Numbered from the stretch's first letter, positions 22,996 through 34,164 are shown. The stretch is DNA of 64,000 nucleotides from Varanus komodoensis (GCF_004798865.1 NW_025335568.1:4905533-4969532), one strand, 5' to 3'. The notes: a model not told the origin generated them from the letters alone. Numbers and translations: made by a program.

Positions 22996-23644
22996 AATCT
23001 GGGCCAGAACCTACAGTCCTTCACAATCATAGTATTGATGAGAAATGCATGTACCACATGCCAATGAATAGGGCGCCATTTCCACTGTGCTGGAAGTGTG
23101 ATCTTGTGCTGCACCCCAAATGCAATAGCAGGAGAAACAGGAGAATCAGACAGAAATAGCATTGGTTGTTTTTGTGCTTGCTTAGGTTGAGAGTCAATCA
23201 CTACCCCATCAACTTCATGGGTGAGTAGGGACAAGAACCCAGATTTCCTGAGTCTAATTCCATTCCCCCACATCAAAATGTTACTTTCTACTTCCCCAAA
23301 GTCTTGATGTAATTTATCAGCTTGTTTCTCCCTTGCATTGTTGCAACTCATAGAAAACTGGTGTTCTCTGTTGTCTTCTTTTTCTTCCTGTGTGGCCAAT
23401 GCACAAGCAGCAGCTCCATGTTTCATCCAGAACAGTTTTCAAGGAGCAAAGAGGGGCCTTGTGGGCTTCTTAGGTCTGGCTTGCCTCTTCAGTATATGAT
23501 AGACTTCTGCAGCTCTGGTTTCCTGGCTTTTCTCATCTTGTTTTCCCTGCAGTCATGAATCTGGCCAGCCACGTGCCTACACTGGCCTAAATCCCTGGCC
23601 TCTGGCTGATGGAACCTTTGGTTGATGCCTGTTGGACCAAGCTC
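22996..23644. other. Unassigned DNA
   Basis: About 650 bp. 'gaacccagatttcctgagtc' near 23236 recalls an antisense tRNA-SINE B-box region, but the rest does not follow a known family. Confidence 0.4.
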
Positions 23645-24100
23645 TTCCTCCCCCACTTTTTATTTAATTTTAATACAGAAAAAACCACCATAAATGCAAC
23701 ACTTCGCAACATCAATAGTATAGCATACAAAAATTCAATAATTGAAAAAGTCAATAATAAAGTGCCCCCACCACCCCAGAGACCAATAATACCTCCACTT
23801 AATTCATATATTACAACAATTAACACTGTAAAATATACTTCAATTATATCCATATCCCCTCCAGAAATTCATATAATCTTGATTAGGTTTACAACCTTTG
23901 CCTTCGATCAGTAATGCTTTTACAAAATCTCCCCAAATTTCATTATATTTATTTGCTTTTATTAAGCCTTTTTAAATTTTTATTTCTGTTGTCAGTTTAT
24001 CATTAATTACCATATTCCATATTTCATAATACCATTCATACCTTTGCACAACCCAATTCTGTTTCCGATATTTAACTATCACGAACCTGACTGCCAAGCT
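23645..24100 (-). mobile_element. L1-clade LINE 3' end, antisense
   Basis: On the minus strand, 23972-24100 encodes VVQRYEWYYEIWNMVINDKLTTEIKI, resembling the C-terminal WxxVWxxAIxDKLT segment of reptile L1 ORF2. Further downstream on that strand is NKYNEIWGDFVKALL. The region is AT-rich with A-rich stretches on the minus strand. The family call rests on one weak protein block. Confidence 0.5.
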
Positions 24101-24568
24101 CTTGACTTGGATTGCAGCATCTGTGTCACTATAGCAGTTTCCAGAACGCGTTGCATGCTTGTCTGGGATCACACAGTTGGCTTCTTGGACTATCAGCTAG
24201 GAGGCCCCAAGATGTTGGTGGCCATGGGGTCTGGCCCCTCTGCACTTCTAATCATGAGGTCCAGGACCCTTGAAAATGAAGTGTTATGGATCTCCCAGAA
24301 CCCACATATGGAGTCTACAAGAGGACGTGTGGGGCTGGCTCTACAGCTTGGCCCTAGATATGAAAGGCATGTGTAGGTTAGTTTCCTTTCTTGGGGCAAG
24401 TTAGGCAGCCAAGCTCTTAATCATACAACCAACAGGAGTGTTTGGGCATGTGAAAACTGGCGTCTTTGTGACCTGCCTTGATGAAGGAACTCATTGACTT
24501 CTGTGTTCTCTCTTGAGGAAAGAGGCAGAGAAAAGGGCTGCTAGTATTTTTAAGGAGCCCTGGAGCAG
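24101..24568. other. Unassigned DNA
   Basis: No gene or repeat recognised. Confidence 0.45.
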
Positions 24569-24569
24569 A

Positions 24570-25330
24570 AAACATAAGAAAAAGAGACTGAACAAAGGAA
24601 AGAAAAAGATAGAGAGCACCGCACAAGGATCTAAATAAAAGCAATTAGGTTTTTCAATTCCTCATCAGGTGTCATTTGGAAAAGGACCCAGGACCTAATC
24701 AAGATGCATTTCAGAGCAAATGAAGAATGAACTCGGACCCTGGAGACAAGCCGTCTGCAAAAGCAGGGTTGCCTCACCGCTTGGATGCGATTGTCATTTG
24801 TGAAAGAAATTGCCCCTTTCTCTCCTGCTCCAAAGAGAAGGTCAGACCTGATCTAATGGATTTATTAATGTCCTTTCCGAAGGGCTGCAAGGGTGAATAC
24901 AATCAGCTCCCAAGCCAAGAAATAGCTTTCCATTACAATCACAGTTACACAAAATTATGCTATTGCCTCCTTTTCTGGAAGGCAAGATGGAAATGCCTGG
25001 CCCTTTCAGAGGTGCTGGCGGAAGCCCACTCATTTATTCAGTGCAGAGATGGCCCTGCAGTTTTAGCCAGAGCGACACAGCTCACCCTGGAAGGGCCGTA
25101 AAAGCACTCTAATGATGATGGACTTGATGAGGGGATCAAACAGAGCTCCTGTTTAAATGCAGGGAGGCCGCATTAAATCTTGCCAGGGCTTCTACGTCCA
25201 TATGGGCTACTTCGCTTCCTTGTTTTATTTCTGCTCCGATTATTCTGCCATTCCAATTTGCATGACTAAAATCACAATTTTGCGGCAGACATATTTTCCC
25301 CAAAGCCATCTCACTCCTGTTCAAAGGCCT
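24570..25330. other. Candidate conserved noncoding element cluster
   Basis: About 760 bp free of any repeat signature, with a developmental-enhancer-like texture. It has TAAT/ATTA cores ('gcaattagg', 'ctaatggatttattaat', 'ctaatgatgatgg'), long stretches without microsatellites, and an octamer 'atttgcat' at 25256-25263 (POU factor site). A 124-codon plus-strand frame (24727-25101) crosses it. Its translation lacks any motif and no splice structure is evident, so it is taken as chance. Constraint is inferred, not shown. Confidence 0.35.
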
Positions 25331-25430
25331 TTCTTTCCCTGCCAGCAGCTGCCCAGCAACTGCCTGATCTCTGTGCGACAGATGCTGCTTTCTTGTTCTG
25401 GTTTAGTCTGTTGTTGATTCCACTGTATGG

Positions 25431-25458
25431 ACACACACACACACACACACACACACAC
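25431..25458. repeat. (AC)n microsatellite
   Basis: A perfect (AC)14 tract. Confidence 0.97.
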
Positions 25459-25559
25459 GAAAAGGTGCTGGTTTTTACCTTTAAAGTCTTACAGAATTTG
25501 AGACCAGTGCGGCCTGGAATTCAACGGCACTCCTACCCCCAAACTTGCTTATTCCTGTG

Positions 25560-25900
25560 CTGAAAATAGGGTGTTCACGTGTGAATAAGGTTGTGTGAAG
25601 AAGCTGATGTGGGGTTCTGAAAATCTGCTAGAGGTTCCATTCCATTGACCCGGTGATGGTGCTGACTTGATACATTTTTCTGTTTTAAAGTAGACTGTAC
25701 TTTGCTCATCAAAAAGGAAAAAAAGCTGGGGCATTTTGTACAAAATACAGACCTTCCACTCTGCCAATTTGTGCAAATTTGCACAAACTGCAGAGCAGAG
25801 GCCTAGATTTTGCACAAATATTAAATTATCTGTCGGGAAATTCAAGGTGGCTAAGTGCACACGCAGTGAGAAGAGGATGCGTCAGACTTCTTGTGAAATT
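25560..25900. repeat. Unassigned AT-rich DNA with perfect palindrome
   Basis: It contains the perfect 20-bp palindrome 'tttgtgcaaatttgcacaaa' (25768-25787), flanked by further 'ttgcaca' and 'gtacaaaatac' words. Similar words occur at 6.83-6.94 kb and 38.9-39.0 kb, suggesting an old, unnamed interspersed repeat. Confidence 0.4.
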
Positions 25901-26144
25901 CTGAAAGAACAACCTGTCCCTGAATTACGGAAATTTCATTAGAGATACACAGTTGTTGGTTCTAAACTTATGTACATATTTCTAGCAATTTCATGAAAAC
26001 CAGTCCCCCACCCCAGACCTGGTTTGCTTTTGGCCATTGGGTTCCAAGGATGTTCGAAGTTTGTTGAGCTCGAACAGAATGAGTTTTCCAGTGAGTCACA
26101 TCCCCATTCATGAATCACCCAGAAGAGAGAATGACAATTTGTCT
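25901..26144. other. Unassigned DNA
   Basis: Nothing recognised. Confidence 0.45.
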
Positions 26145-26250
26145 AAAGCCTGCAGTTGCTCATTGATATGCATAGATGCAAATAGAGAAATAATTATTAT
26201 AATTTAAATAAACATTCGATACATCTCACCACAGTGTGGAAGACTGTGAG
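26145..26250 (+). repeat. Dispersed repeat pair, copy 2
   Basis: Mate of 22890-22995 in the same orientation; see that entry for the shared words. Confidence 0.5.
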
Positions 26251-26754
26251 CAGGTGATGGTCACATCTCGCTGAGTTGCTGCTGATGGGCAACTTTAAGA
26301 CCAGGTCTTCCTTTTGATGGTTCTTTGGTTTTACATCCGACCACGACTGGGAAGCTCTTCAAATCCAGGTCTCCTTCAAAATAGCAGTTTTCTGGAGCAA
26401 GGAGGTCCAAGGCACTTCCTGGAGTGGCCCCACCTTCATCTCTGAAGGTGGAACCACTCTAAAGGAGAGCTTCCAACAATGACTTTCAGCCTGGGTGGCC
26501 ACGTGTCCTCCTTGGCAAAGGAGAGCTCTTTGAAGTATTCTCAGAGTGTGGTTTTGTTGGTAAACCAAGTTTGCACCCCTCGCATACTTCGCTTCGCAGC
26601 TACTGTGGTTTCCGTGTGGAAAGCACTGGTGCCAATTTCAGCAGTGGTGGAGTTTGGCGTGGCCCTCTTGGGTTTCAGATGCCCCCTTGAAGCCCAGAAG
26701 TTTTGACTGAAAGTTTTCGTATTTCTATACTGAGTGCCTAAGCAGAGGTGGGGG

Positions 26755-27170
26755 TATTTATTGATTTATTTATTGATTGATTTATTTAAAGTTTTTATAT
26801 GCTGTCCCCTTGCTACATAGACTCGGGACAGCTCACAGAAATAAATTAAAAAAAACCAATAGCAATTACAATTAAAACCTGGAAACACACTGGCTGCACA
26901 ATTAAAATCTATACATATTAAACATTATTAAAATACTGTTTGAATAAAAAGGTCTTGACCTGGCGCCGAAAAACAAATAACGACGGCGGCAGGCGGACCT
27001 CTCTGGGGAGCGCATTCCACAGATGGGAGGCCACTGCAGAGAAGGCCCTCCTCCGGGTGCTTTGCTTCCTGATATCTCTTACTGAAGGCTCCCGGAGGAG
27101 AGCCTCTGCTGCCGATCTCAAGGGGCGGGAAGGCAAATATGGGGTAGGGAAGAAGAAATACATTGAACAG
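26755..27170 (-). mobile_element. L2-clade LINE, 3' end, antisense
   Basis: The minus-strand frame 27163-26918 reads through the C-terminus of the RT protein: YLPSRPLRSAAEALLREPSV, RRAFSAVASHLWNALPREVR and VFRRQVKTFLFKQYF, ending at a natural stop. The 3' untranslated part continues to 26755 with 'atatgctgtccccttgc..ctcgggacagctcac'. It is colinear and highly similar to 43162-43549, the same young-looking subfamily. Confidence 0.8.
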
Positions 27171-27734
27171 GCCGCTGGAAAAAGATGAGGAAGAATACTG
27201 CATCAGGCATGGAATTAGTCTACTGAAACTTGTTTCCCTCTAGAGAGATGCTGCTAAATCTTGTTAGATTTGCTGGCATTGATCAGACGTAGTCTTAGAG
27301 CAGAACAGTCTTTGTTCAACGGTGGATTGATGGCCACGGCTGAGGCCCTTCTCTGGAAGTGGCTGCTGTAGAAATTGGGTGGGGTAGAAATGCATGTACT
27401 TATTCAAAATCCTTCCAAGACTTACCAGTTCCAGCGTTGCTTGTGCACAGGCAGGGAGGGAGAGCCGGTGCGAGTAATAAAGCAGCACCATGACCGAGAA
27501 CGTTGATCACTGGTACAACAGGAGTCAGTGCTCCTGGCAAGATTTACAGGACCAAAATATAGGGGAGCAACTGTCTATTGCTCACACATACCATACCGGC
27601 CTCTCCGGCTATGAATATGAATGATCAGGCAGAAATCTATGCGAATTAACCCTGCGAAATGCTGCATTTGTTCTAACCAGGCTGTTGGGAGTCTATATTT
27701 TCCTTTATCGACCCTTGCTTTCCCGTATATATTC
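27171..27734. other. Unassigned DNA
   Basis: Nothing recognised until a short plus-strand L2-like tail at 27735-27782 ('ctatggggcagtgtacaaat' with ATAAATGAA repeats), which is listed here because it is too short to call alone. Confidence 0.4.
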
Positions 27735-27901
27735 CATGTGCTATGGGGCAGTGTACAAATGTAATAAATGAAATGAAATGTGTCTATAGCTTTTTCATGG
27801 GAACACAGAATAATTGGGAATGGACTGCAGGTGAACAATTCAGCTTCCTAGGGCTATTGTCTTCCATTAATTTTTTTTGGGGGGGAAATAGAAGTTTCCC
27901 T

Positions 27902-27966
27902 GACTCCTGGCTCCTGGCTCCTGGTCCTGGCTCCTGGCTCCTGGCTCCTGGCTCCTGGTCTCTGGC
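27902..27966. repeat. 7-bp minisatellite (CTCCTGG)n
   Basis: About nine tandem CTCCTGG units with one shortened unit. Directly visible. Confidence 0.95.
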
Positions 27967-28400
27967 TTGTTTTGACCCTGCTTTTGCTATTGAGCCTGCA
28001 CTGTGCTTGCTTCTCAGTGTGCTCCTCGTGTTGGTCTTGGCTTGCTCTGAATAATGACTTGGATTTGACTGGTGACTGGACTCTGACCTTGTGCTTTATG
28101 GACTCTGTTACCTGGGTCTTGGTGCCTCTGTCTAGCGCCCTGCAGCCCATGCCTGGGCCTTACACAGTGTTGCTGATAGGCGCAACATGTAACATGAGTA
28201 ATATCTAGTACTCTCAACTATAACGCAGTAGAGCCATACCTGGCCCTAAAGACAAGATACAGAATGGGTTCATGGTGTGTGTGTGGAAGGAGTCTTGTGT
28301 TACAGGTTTGTACTGCCCCTTCCTCATGGTTTAGATGGTGACACCGTGTGGCACCGCACCAGACCCGTCCCTTCCTGTTTGCTTGCAAGCTAATAAAGTC
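27967..28400. other. Unassigned DNA rich in CTGACT/CTTG words
   Basis: This stretch repeats short words such as 'tgactctg', 'cttgctt' and 'ggactctg'. A similar texture is seen at 32.58-32.80 kb. No element boundaries, coding domain or RNA gene could be defined. Confidence 0.35.
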
Positions 28401-28401
28401 A

Positions 28402-28558
28402 TCGCTGAGGTCATTGAAGCCCCACTGGTGCGAGTGTTCAAAGATAGGCTGGGCATGCACATGGCGGGCCTGTCGTGAGCAGAGCCGACTGGAGCCGGGG
28501 GTCAGACTAGATGGCCCGGGAGACCCCTTCTGACTCGCTCTGTTTCTATGTTTCTATG
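28402..28558 (+). mobile_element. CR1 LINE 3' end (subfamily A)
   Basis: 'gtgcgagtgttcaaagatagg', 'cgggcctgtcgtgagcagag' and 'tcagactagatggcccggg', ending in 'tttctatgtttctatg'. Colinear with 225-360. Confidence 0.88.
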
Positions 28559-28559
28559 T

Positions 28560-28900
28560 AATAAAGCAGGAATTGCATGCCAATGGATCAGGAAGAATGA
28601 AATGGATTGTGGGGAGAAAAGAAGAGGGAAATGATGAGCTTTCAAACATGTCTGAGACCCAGAGAGAACAGGAAGTCAAGCGGAGAGTGGAAAAACATGC
28701 CAGGCCTATGGACCAGCCAGATAAAATGAAGAAAGCCGCCACTATGTAACAGAGGAGATATGAAATTCAAAAAGATCAGTATTGGATGAGCCAAGAGACC
28801 AAGAAGGAATATGAAGAGAAAGCAGAGATGTGAGATAGCGAGGAGACATAAAACCACAAAGGCACTTCAGCAGGAATGAAAGAAGCTTACCTTTAATCTG
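28560..28900 (+). pseudogene. Purine-rich, possibly decayed coding segment
   Basis: One plus-strand frame gives MSETQREQEVKRRVEKHARP, MDQPDKMKKAATM, then after a stop QRRYEIQKDQYWMSQETKKE and YEEKAEM. The highly charged, repeating arrangement (MDQPDKMKKA.., RRYxxxKDQYxxSQETKKEY) resembles repetitive N-terminal regions of some transposon helicases, but this is a resemblance from memory only. It may be simple purine-rich DNA. It has at least two in-frame stops. Confidence 0.25.
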
Positions 28901-29398
28901 GTAAGGAAGGTGCCCAAGCAAGGCTGCGTGCCAGCAGGGGGAAAGAATCGGGGCTTCTCTAAATGCGGCATTTATTGTGTGGTCTTCGCCCCGACCTGTG
29001 GTTATTTGCAGGTTTTTTAGAAGGCATCATGGCCCCCAACTTCGTTTCTGTGTCTAACCAGCACTTTGGCAAATTGGTGTAGTGCAGGGGGAATGTGGCA
29101 CTTAACTGTGAAAACGAAAGAAATAATTTTCTTGTGTATTGGCACTATTCTACTATATTTGCACTGCCCCCCACAGAGGTTGGTAGCAGAAGAGTAGGGA
29201 AGTACGTGCTTCTGGTGTCCTGCATGCCTCTCAGATACATAATGAGGCTGAAGGGAGATAAAGTGGAGTCACACCTGATTTCCAAGGCATTTAAAACAAA
29301 TGAGGACCCAGTGCCACTGTGCTGATGGAGCTAATCAGATACAGACCTCCTCCATGCTTGGATAGGAAAGTTCCAGGAACCCCGTGCAGAAGGTTGCT
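28901..29398. other. Unassigned DNA
   Basis: Nothing recognised. Confidence 0.45.
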
Positions 29399-29399
29399 T

Positions 29400-29785
29400 T
29401 GTACATAAGACCAACCTTGCTGGGTCATGCCAAAGGTCCATCTGGTCCAGCTCTCCGTACACACGGTGCCAAACCAGCTGCCCGCAGGATCCCCCAGACA
29501 GGAAGGGGGCATGACCTCCTCCTGCCCAAGCTCCTCAGCAGCTGGTGCGTGCAGGCAGGCCGCCTCTGGTCAAGGAGGAGGCACGTGGCCTGCAAGGCTA
29601 GCAGCCACTGGTAGCCTCCCCCTCCAAGAATCCTCCTGTGTCCAATTCCTATTTAAAGTTATCTAAATTAGTGACCAGTACCACTTCCCATTGCAGATAA
29701 TTCCACAGTTTGACTTTATACTGTGCAAAGAGGTACTTCCTTTTATCTGTTCTAAACCTCCAACTGATCACTAATTTTCTTCATG
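29400..29785 (-). mobile_element. CR1 LINE 3' region (subfamily B), antisense
   Basis: It starts with antisense 'cataagaccaaccttgctgg'. It continues with 'aaccagctgcccgcaggatcc', 'cctcctcctgcccaagctcc', 'gtaccacttcccattgcaga' and 'cttccttttatctgttcta'. Colinear with 20105-20530. The next 30 bp ('gctgcaatcctacatatgct') begin another short repeat, seen also at 59826. Confidence 0.75.
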
Positions 29786-29789
29786 GTTT

Positions 29790-30562
29790 CTGTAGGCTGC
29801 AATCCTACATATGCTCAGATAAAACAGCTGGTTGGGAAATGCTGGGAAATGCTGGTTTTGCTCTTCTGCCATAAGTATGTCTAGGATTCATCTTTTAGAC
29901 TCCAGCACACCTTGGAATATTCAAGCCAAGATCTGTTTTCCTCTTCGTATGAAAATCAAGGACGGGGCCTTTGAAGTCCTCAAGGGCTGCATTCATTTGA
30001 GTCAAAGGCATCGTTTCCAACTGCCTGCTCTCTCCAGAAGGGCTCTCTATGTATCTATTTACATTAAAATACTCCATTGGGGATCATAGTGCCATTGAAT
30101 CTGATATCAGTGTTGCAGCCTGTGCAGAATGGAGTGATTGTCGATCAACCAGCTGCCATCCCTGTCCTCAGACTTTGCAAAATTTGCCTGTGGCATTGGC
30201 AGAAATCGTTCTTCTGTGAGATTTGCCTGGCCCAACTATTGGTATATCTTGTGTAATCAGCCTAAAAACAAGAAGAGCTTCTGGAATAGTTGCAGTCTGT
30301 TAATGGATGCTGTAAATTTAGCTCATCACAGAGGAGACCTCAGAAAAATGACTTGGATCGGGCAACGAGCTTCATAAACCCAGGCAAGAGTCTGGCATTC
30401 ACACTGGACTGTCTCTCACAGTTGCTGACAGCACCACATTATATACTTCTAGAGGTCAGTAAAGATATTTGCTTGATAAATGTCACAAAGATCAAGTGAC
30501 AAAAAGACCGGGTTTGGGTAATGAGATATCCCTCCCTCAAGACTTGAATGTGAGCAGCCATC
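29790..30562. other. Unassigned DNA
   Basis: Apart from the short 'tgcaatcctacatatgctcag' tag at 29800 (a fragment of a common reptile fold-back repeat), nothing is recognised. Confidence 0.4.
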
Positions 30563-30564
30563 AA

Positions 30565-30720
30565 ATCATGGTTTGCTGTTGAAATGTGGGTTATTGTGTT
30601 GCTTAAATGCAACATACCATGGCTTGTTAGTCATCCCATTAGGCGAACCCATGGTTTGTCAGGTGCTTTCAGACAACACAACCATCCCTGTTTCAACAGC
30701 AACCCATGGTTCAATGGGAG
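30565..30720. mobile_element. Fold-back repeat, 'AACCATGG' family
   Basis: The arms 'tcatggtttgctgttgaaa' and 'gtttcaacagcaacccatgg' are inverted repeats about 155 bp apart. The inner part has 'ttattgtgttgcttaaatgc' and 'ttcagacaacacaacc'. This is the most compact copy of the family and the clearest terminal inverted repeat. Confidence 0.6.
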
Positions 30721-31178
30721 TCTACGTATGTGACTACTCACCGAGAGAGCCTTTAGTTCATGTTTCTGGGGGCATCCAGCAATACTGGGCTTCATGGACC
30801 TGCGTACATTCCATAGGGTGGCTGTGTGTCCTACTTTACAAAGGACCGTCCTCTATGTAAATTGTTCAGGGCAGTCCTCTGTTTGAAGGGTATCCAGTCC
30901 AAGCCTCATTTAGCATGAAGTATAAGAAGGGAGGACAGGGGCCTTGAAGTTGTTAATCAACCGTTAGCATCTAAACAATGGACAGTAATAGTTCACCTAA
31001 TTTACATCTATAAATATAAATTAGCATAAGTAAATTTGATGCAATTCTGTGTCCTCTTTTGTCCACCTGTTGGATGAGGCCTTTTCTTTTAGGGGGATGA
31101 GTAAACGGCCATCCTACAGATGCAAGAAAAGAATTTGTATGTTCTCTTTTTGTCATATCAGAGAAGACAGAATGGATT
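30721..31178. other. Unassigned DNA
   Basis: Nothing recognised. Confidence 0.45.
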
Positions 31179-31180
31179 AA

Positions 31181-31272
31181 ACACAGAAACATAGAAAGAG
31201 AGCGAGAAGCGGCCTCCCGGGCCATCTAGTCTGACCCCCGGCTCCAGCTGGCTCTGCTCACGACATGCAGTT
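31181..31272 (-). mobile_element. CR1 LINE 3' end (subfamily A), antisense
   Basis: 'cacagaaacatagaaagagag' then 'atctagtctgacccccggctc' and 'gctctgctcacgacatgca', the reverse complement of the end at 265-360. Confidence 0.85.
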
Positions 31273-31999
31273 GATCAGGTTAATTGATCATTGATTAGAT
31301 GGGCAATTGATCTAGTTCAGCTTAATGCAGCTGACAGTCAAACGTCCCGTGTCCTCCATGAAGTGGAAGCCACAACAAATGTTCACATCATTATTTCCAG
31401 GCTGATGTTTGTGAGCAGTGGTGAATCATAATCCCCGAGTAATGGTTGTGTCCAAAACAAGTTCTTAGCCAACGATCTTGATGCTGAAGAGTGGTTGACG
31501 TGTGGGAAAAGATGCCATCCACAGATTCCACCCAGATGCTATCTGCAATTCCTGCCAAGGAACATCTCATCATGTATTCTTTCCACCAGCTTGTCACAGA
31601 GTCAGGTGCTCACGGGTTGATTGATGGTTGTAACAGCCACTTTGTAATGACTGATATCGGCTTTCTGAATGCTGTATCTTCAGATCTGCATTTTCAGTCA
31701 ACAACACCCTGATTGCCAGACTTTCCCATTTGCACCAACACAACAGGGCTTTGAAGCTCAGCAGAAATAGGAAATGTTGCTTCTCATAATGCTGGCAGAG
31801 TGGGGATAGAATTGCAATAATGGAAAGGGTAAAGATCCGATCTTTGCTAATCTGACATATATTTTGGAGACTGAGAGAGGACGCTTGATAAAGGCTCACT
31901 TTGGGTGCATGGCCTTGCCAAAAAGGGTTAGAATTAGGGCTCTAGATGCTCAGAGACGCTCTTCGTCATGAAGAGCTAGTTGAAGTGGCCCAGCAGAGC
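31273..31999. other. Unassigned DNA
   Basis: About 700 bp without a recognised gene or repeat. Confidence 0.45.
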
Positions 32000-32345
32000 C
32001 AGGTAGGGTTGATATGAACCCCTTTGGAATCTGTAGCTTTGGCATCCATGGACCTCTCATGTTTGGCTTGGTCCGGCAACCGCGGCTGAGCCAAGGGCTC
32101 TCTGGTAGGCCACCAGCCACCTTCTCCATCAGGTGCTACTGCCCAGAGAGCCATAATGCCAGGTGTGGAAGAGGCAAGCTGCCCGTGGCTTCACAAGGCA
32201 CTATTTCAGCAACCAACTTTTCTCCCTATCTGGCACCGGCAGCAGTGGAAATGCTGAGTACGGAATGGGGCGCTGTGCAGTGTGCGGAGCTCAGTTCCTG
32301 GCAAGCACGCCACAAACTTGCGCTCAGTGCTGCTGCAGAGCTGAC
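32000..32345 (+). repeat. Dispersed repeat 'family R', copy 3
   Basis: 'agggttgatatgaacccctttgg', 'ccatggacctctcatgtttgg' and 'cggctgagccaagggctctc', then 'gcactatttcagcaaccaac'. It follows the left half of the family; the right end ('gccaggaacttgg') is not evident. Confidence 0.5.
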
Positions 32346-33685
32346 TGGCCACTAATGCCATAGCCCCAGAGACCCTGGTCGTCCCAGGAGGCAGAGGAAA
32401 CCACCCAAGGAGGGCTCCTCCAGAATAAAGTCCTTCCTCCTGAGTGGAACTCTTGGAGCAGGCCTGTGATGAATAGCATCTGAATCCAAGCTGGGTCTAC
32501 CAAAACTTTCAGCAGGAACCTACCGGCTGCTTTCTACCGCCTGGCATCCCCGGCCTTGCTTCTTGAGTAATCGTCATGACTAATTTGGTTGACTCTGCTT
32601 GACCTTGCTGCAGGGACTGCTGACCTTCACTTTGACCTGGCCATGCACCAGATCCTTCTCTTAGCACTTTCCTTCATGAATAGTAGCACTGAGGTCCATG
32701 CCTGCTCTTGCTTGAATTGCCCTTTTGCTGGACTGATTCAACTCTCCTTGCCTTTTGCTTGCTAACCATTGACTTGCCTTTTAGTTGTCTCCATCCTGAG
32801 CCTAATCAAGACATTGGACACTCTAGATGAGACATCAGCAATAGGACTGTGCTGCCGTGTCCGTGTCTGAGCTTTGAGGTATTTTCCTTTCTTCTCGTGC
32901 CACCACAAGGCCAATTTTAATTGGCAACTAAAGCTCGCGTTCTTTCATTCATTGCAAGGATGAATCAATTAACGCTTGCGTCTGTTCAAAACACTTGTGC
33001 TTTCAGCTGGGTTGTGTGTCACTAGTACTTAGATGTTGTTACATAATAAACTTTCCTGCCCAATGGACTTAGCAGATGTTATGCATAACAAAGGGACAAG
33101 TTGACCCGCTGGGCAACTTTCCCTTTCTTTGGCTGATTTTTCACGTCTCTCAACGGAATGTTCTGGACTGAGTGCCTTTGGCTCACCCGGAGGAAGGGCC
33201 ACTTTGGATGAACTTCTTCCTCAAAAGATATTAATATGGCTGTGTTGGACAGGGCCATGTGTGGCCAATATCTCAGCCCTGGTGACCCTTGGTTGTTTTG
33301 TTTGTGAGACTCTGGATAAATGAACAAATAAACTTGTCTGCCTCATGGTTCCACTTCTCATTTTCCTTCTCCAAATGTTTTCCTCCACTGCTGGCTGAAT
33401 CTTATCGAAAGCAACTGCATATGCTGACACAAACAAGCCTTCTCTTTTTATGACTGATCTCGGCAACTGTGTTTTAAAGGGTTGGATTGTCTGGAAGGAA
33501 GCCGTTGGCATCAGATCAGAGACGCTGCAAATTAAGAGAGACTTACAGACTTGGATGGATCCTCTTCCACCAGGTGTGTTCTGTTCAGGAACAGGCCTAG
33601 TCTGGACATCATGCCGAACTATTTTCAATTATGCCTCAACTTGTTCCCCACTTCCCTTTTTACCAGGGAAGTTCCAGTTTGCCAG
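32346..33685. other. Unassigned DNA
   Basis: About 1.3 kb. The 32.58-32.80 kb part repeats 'tgactctgcttgacc'-like words as at 28.0 kb. No gene or element boundaries recognised. Confidence 0.4.
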
Positions 33686-33687
33686 GA

Positions 33688-33758
33688 ACTGTGGTTAATT
33701 TTAAAATATGGTTTGCCCAAACAAGTATGGATAACAAACCACAGTTTGAAGGTGGTTC
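33688..33758. repeat. Short inverted repeat (MITE-like)
   Basis: 'gaactgtggttaattttaaa' is mirrored by 'ggataacaaaccacagtttg' around a 25-bp centre. Wording is like the AACCATGG family. Confidence 0.45.
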
Positions 33759-34163
33759 CTGGGGTTAGCAGTAAGTGTGTGTGTGTAGTGGGGAGGGCTG
33801 GGGGTACAGGACATATTGCACAATGCACCCACTTCTGTCCTCAAACATTTTGTCTCCAATCTGCCCCTCAGTTTCTGCCACCAGAGGGAGTTCCCTCGGT
33901 CAGACTCATGGTGGGGCCGGCCATGGCCAGCCAGGCTTTCAGTGCCCAAGGAGGGTCTTGATGTGTCTCATCACTTGTTCCCCTTCTGATGGCCAGTGGA
34001 AGCAAAACTGCTTTTATGCAACATAACTAAACCCAAGCCAACACATTTGATTTGCGAGATATGGAATTTAGTTTTCCCCACAGCAGTATTTGGATGAATA
34101 CATGCTAGACAAATTGTATTTTGAGTGGCAAGGAAACAAATCTTTTATTATTAAGAATGCCGT
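33759..34163. other. Unassigned DNA
   Basis: Nothing recognised apart from a short TG-rich tract near 33775. Confidence 0.45.
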
Positions 34164-34164
34164 C

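Noticed and set aside
24727-25101. 124-codon frame inside the conserved-looking block
   Set aside because: No known protein motif, no flanking splice sites that make sense, and a texture that fits noncoding conservation better.
27967-28400. Possible LTR-type sequence, and a similar texture at 32.58-32.80 kb
   Set aside because: The repeated CTGACT/CTTG wording recalls some LTRs, but no paired ends, primer-binding site or coding domain could be located, so no such element is claimed.
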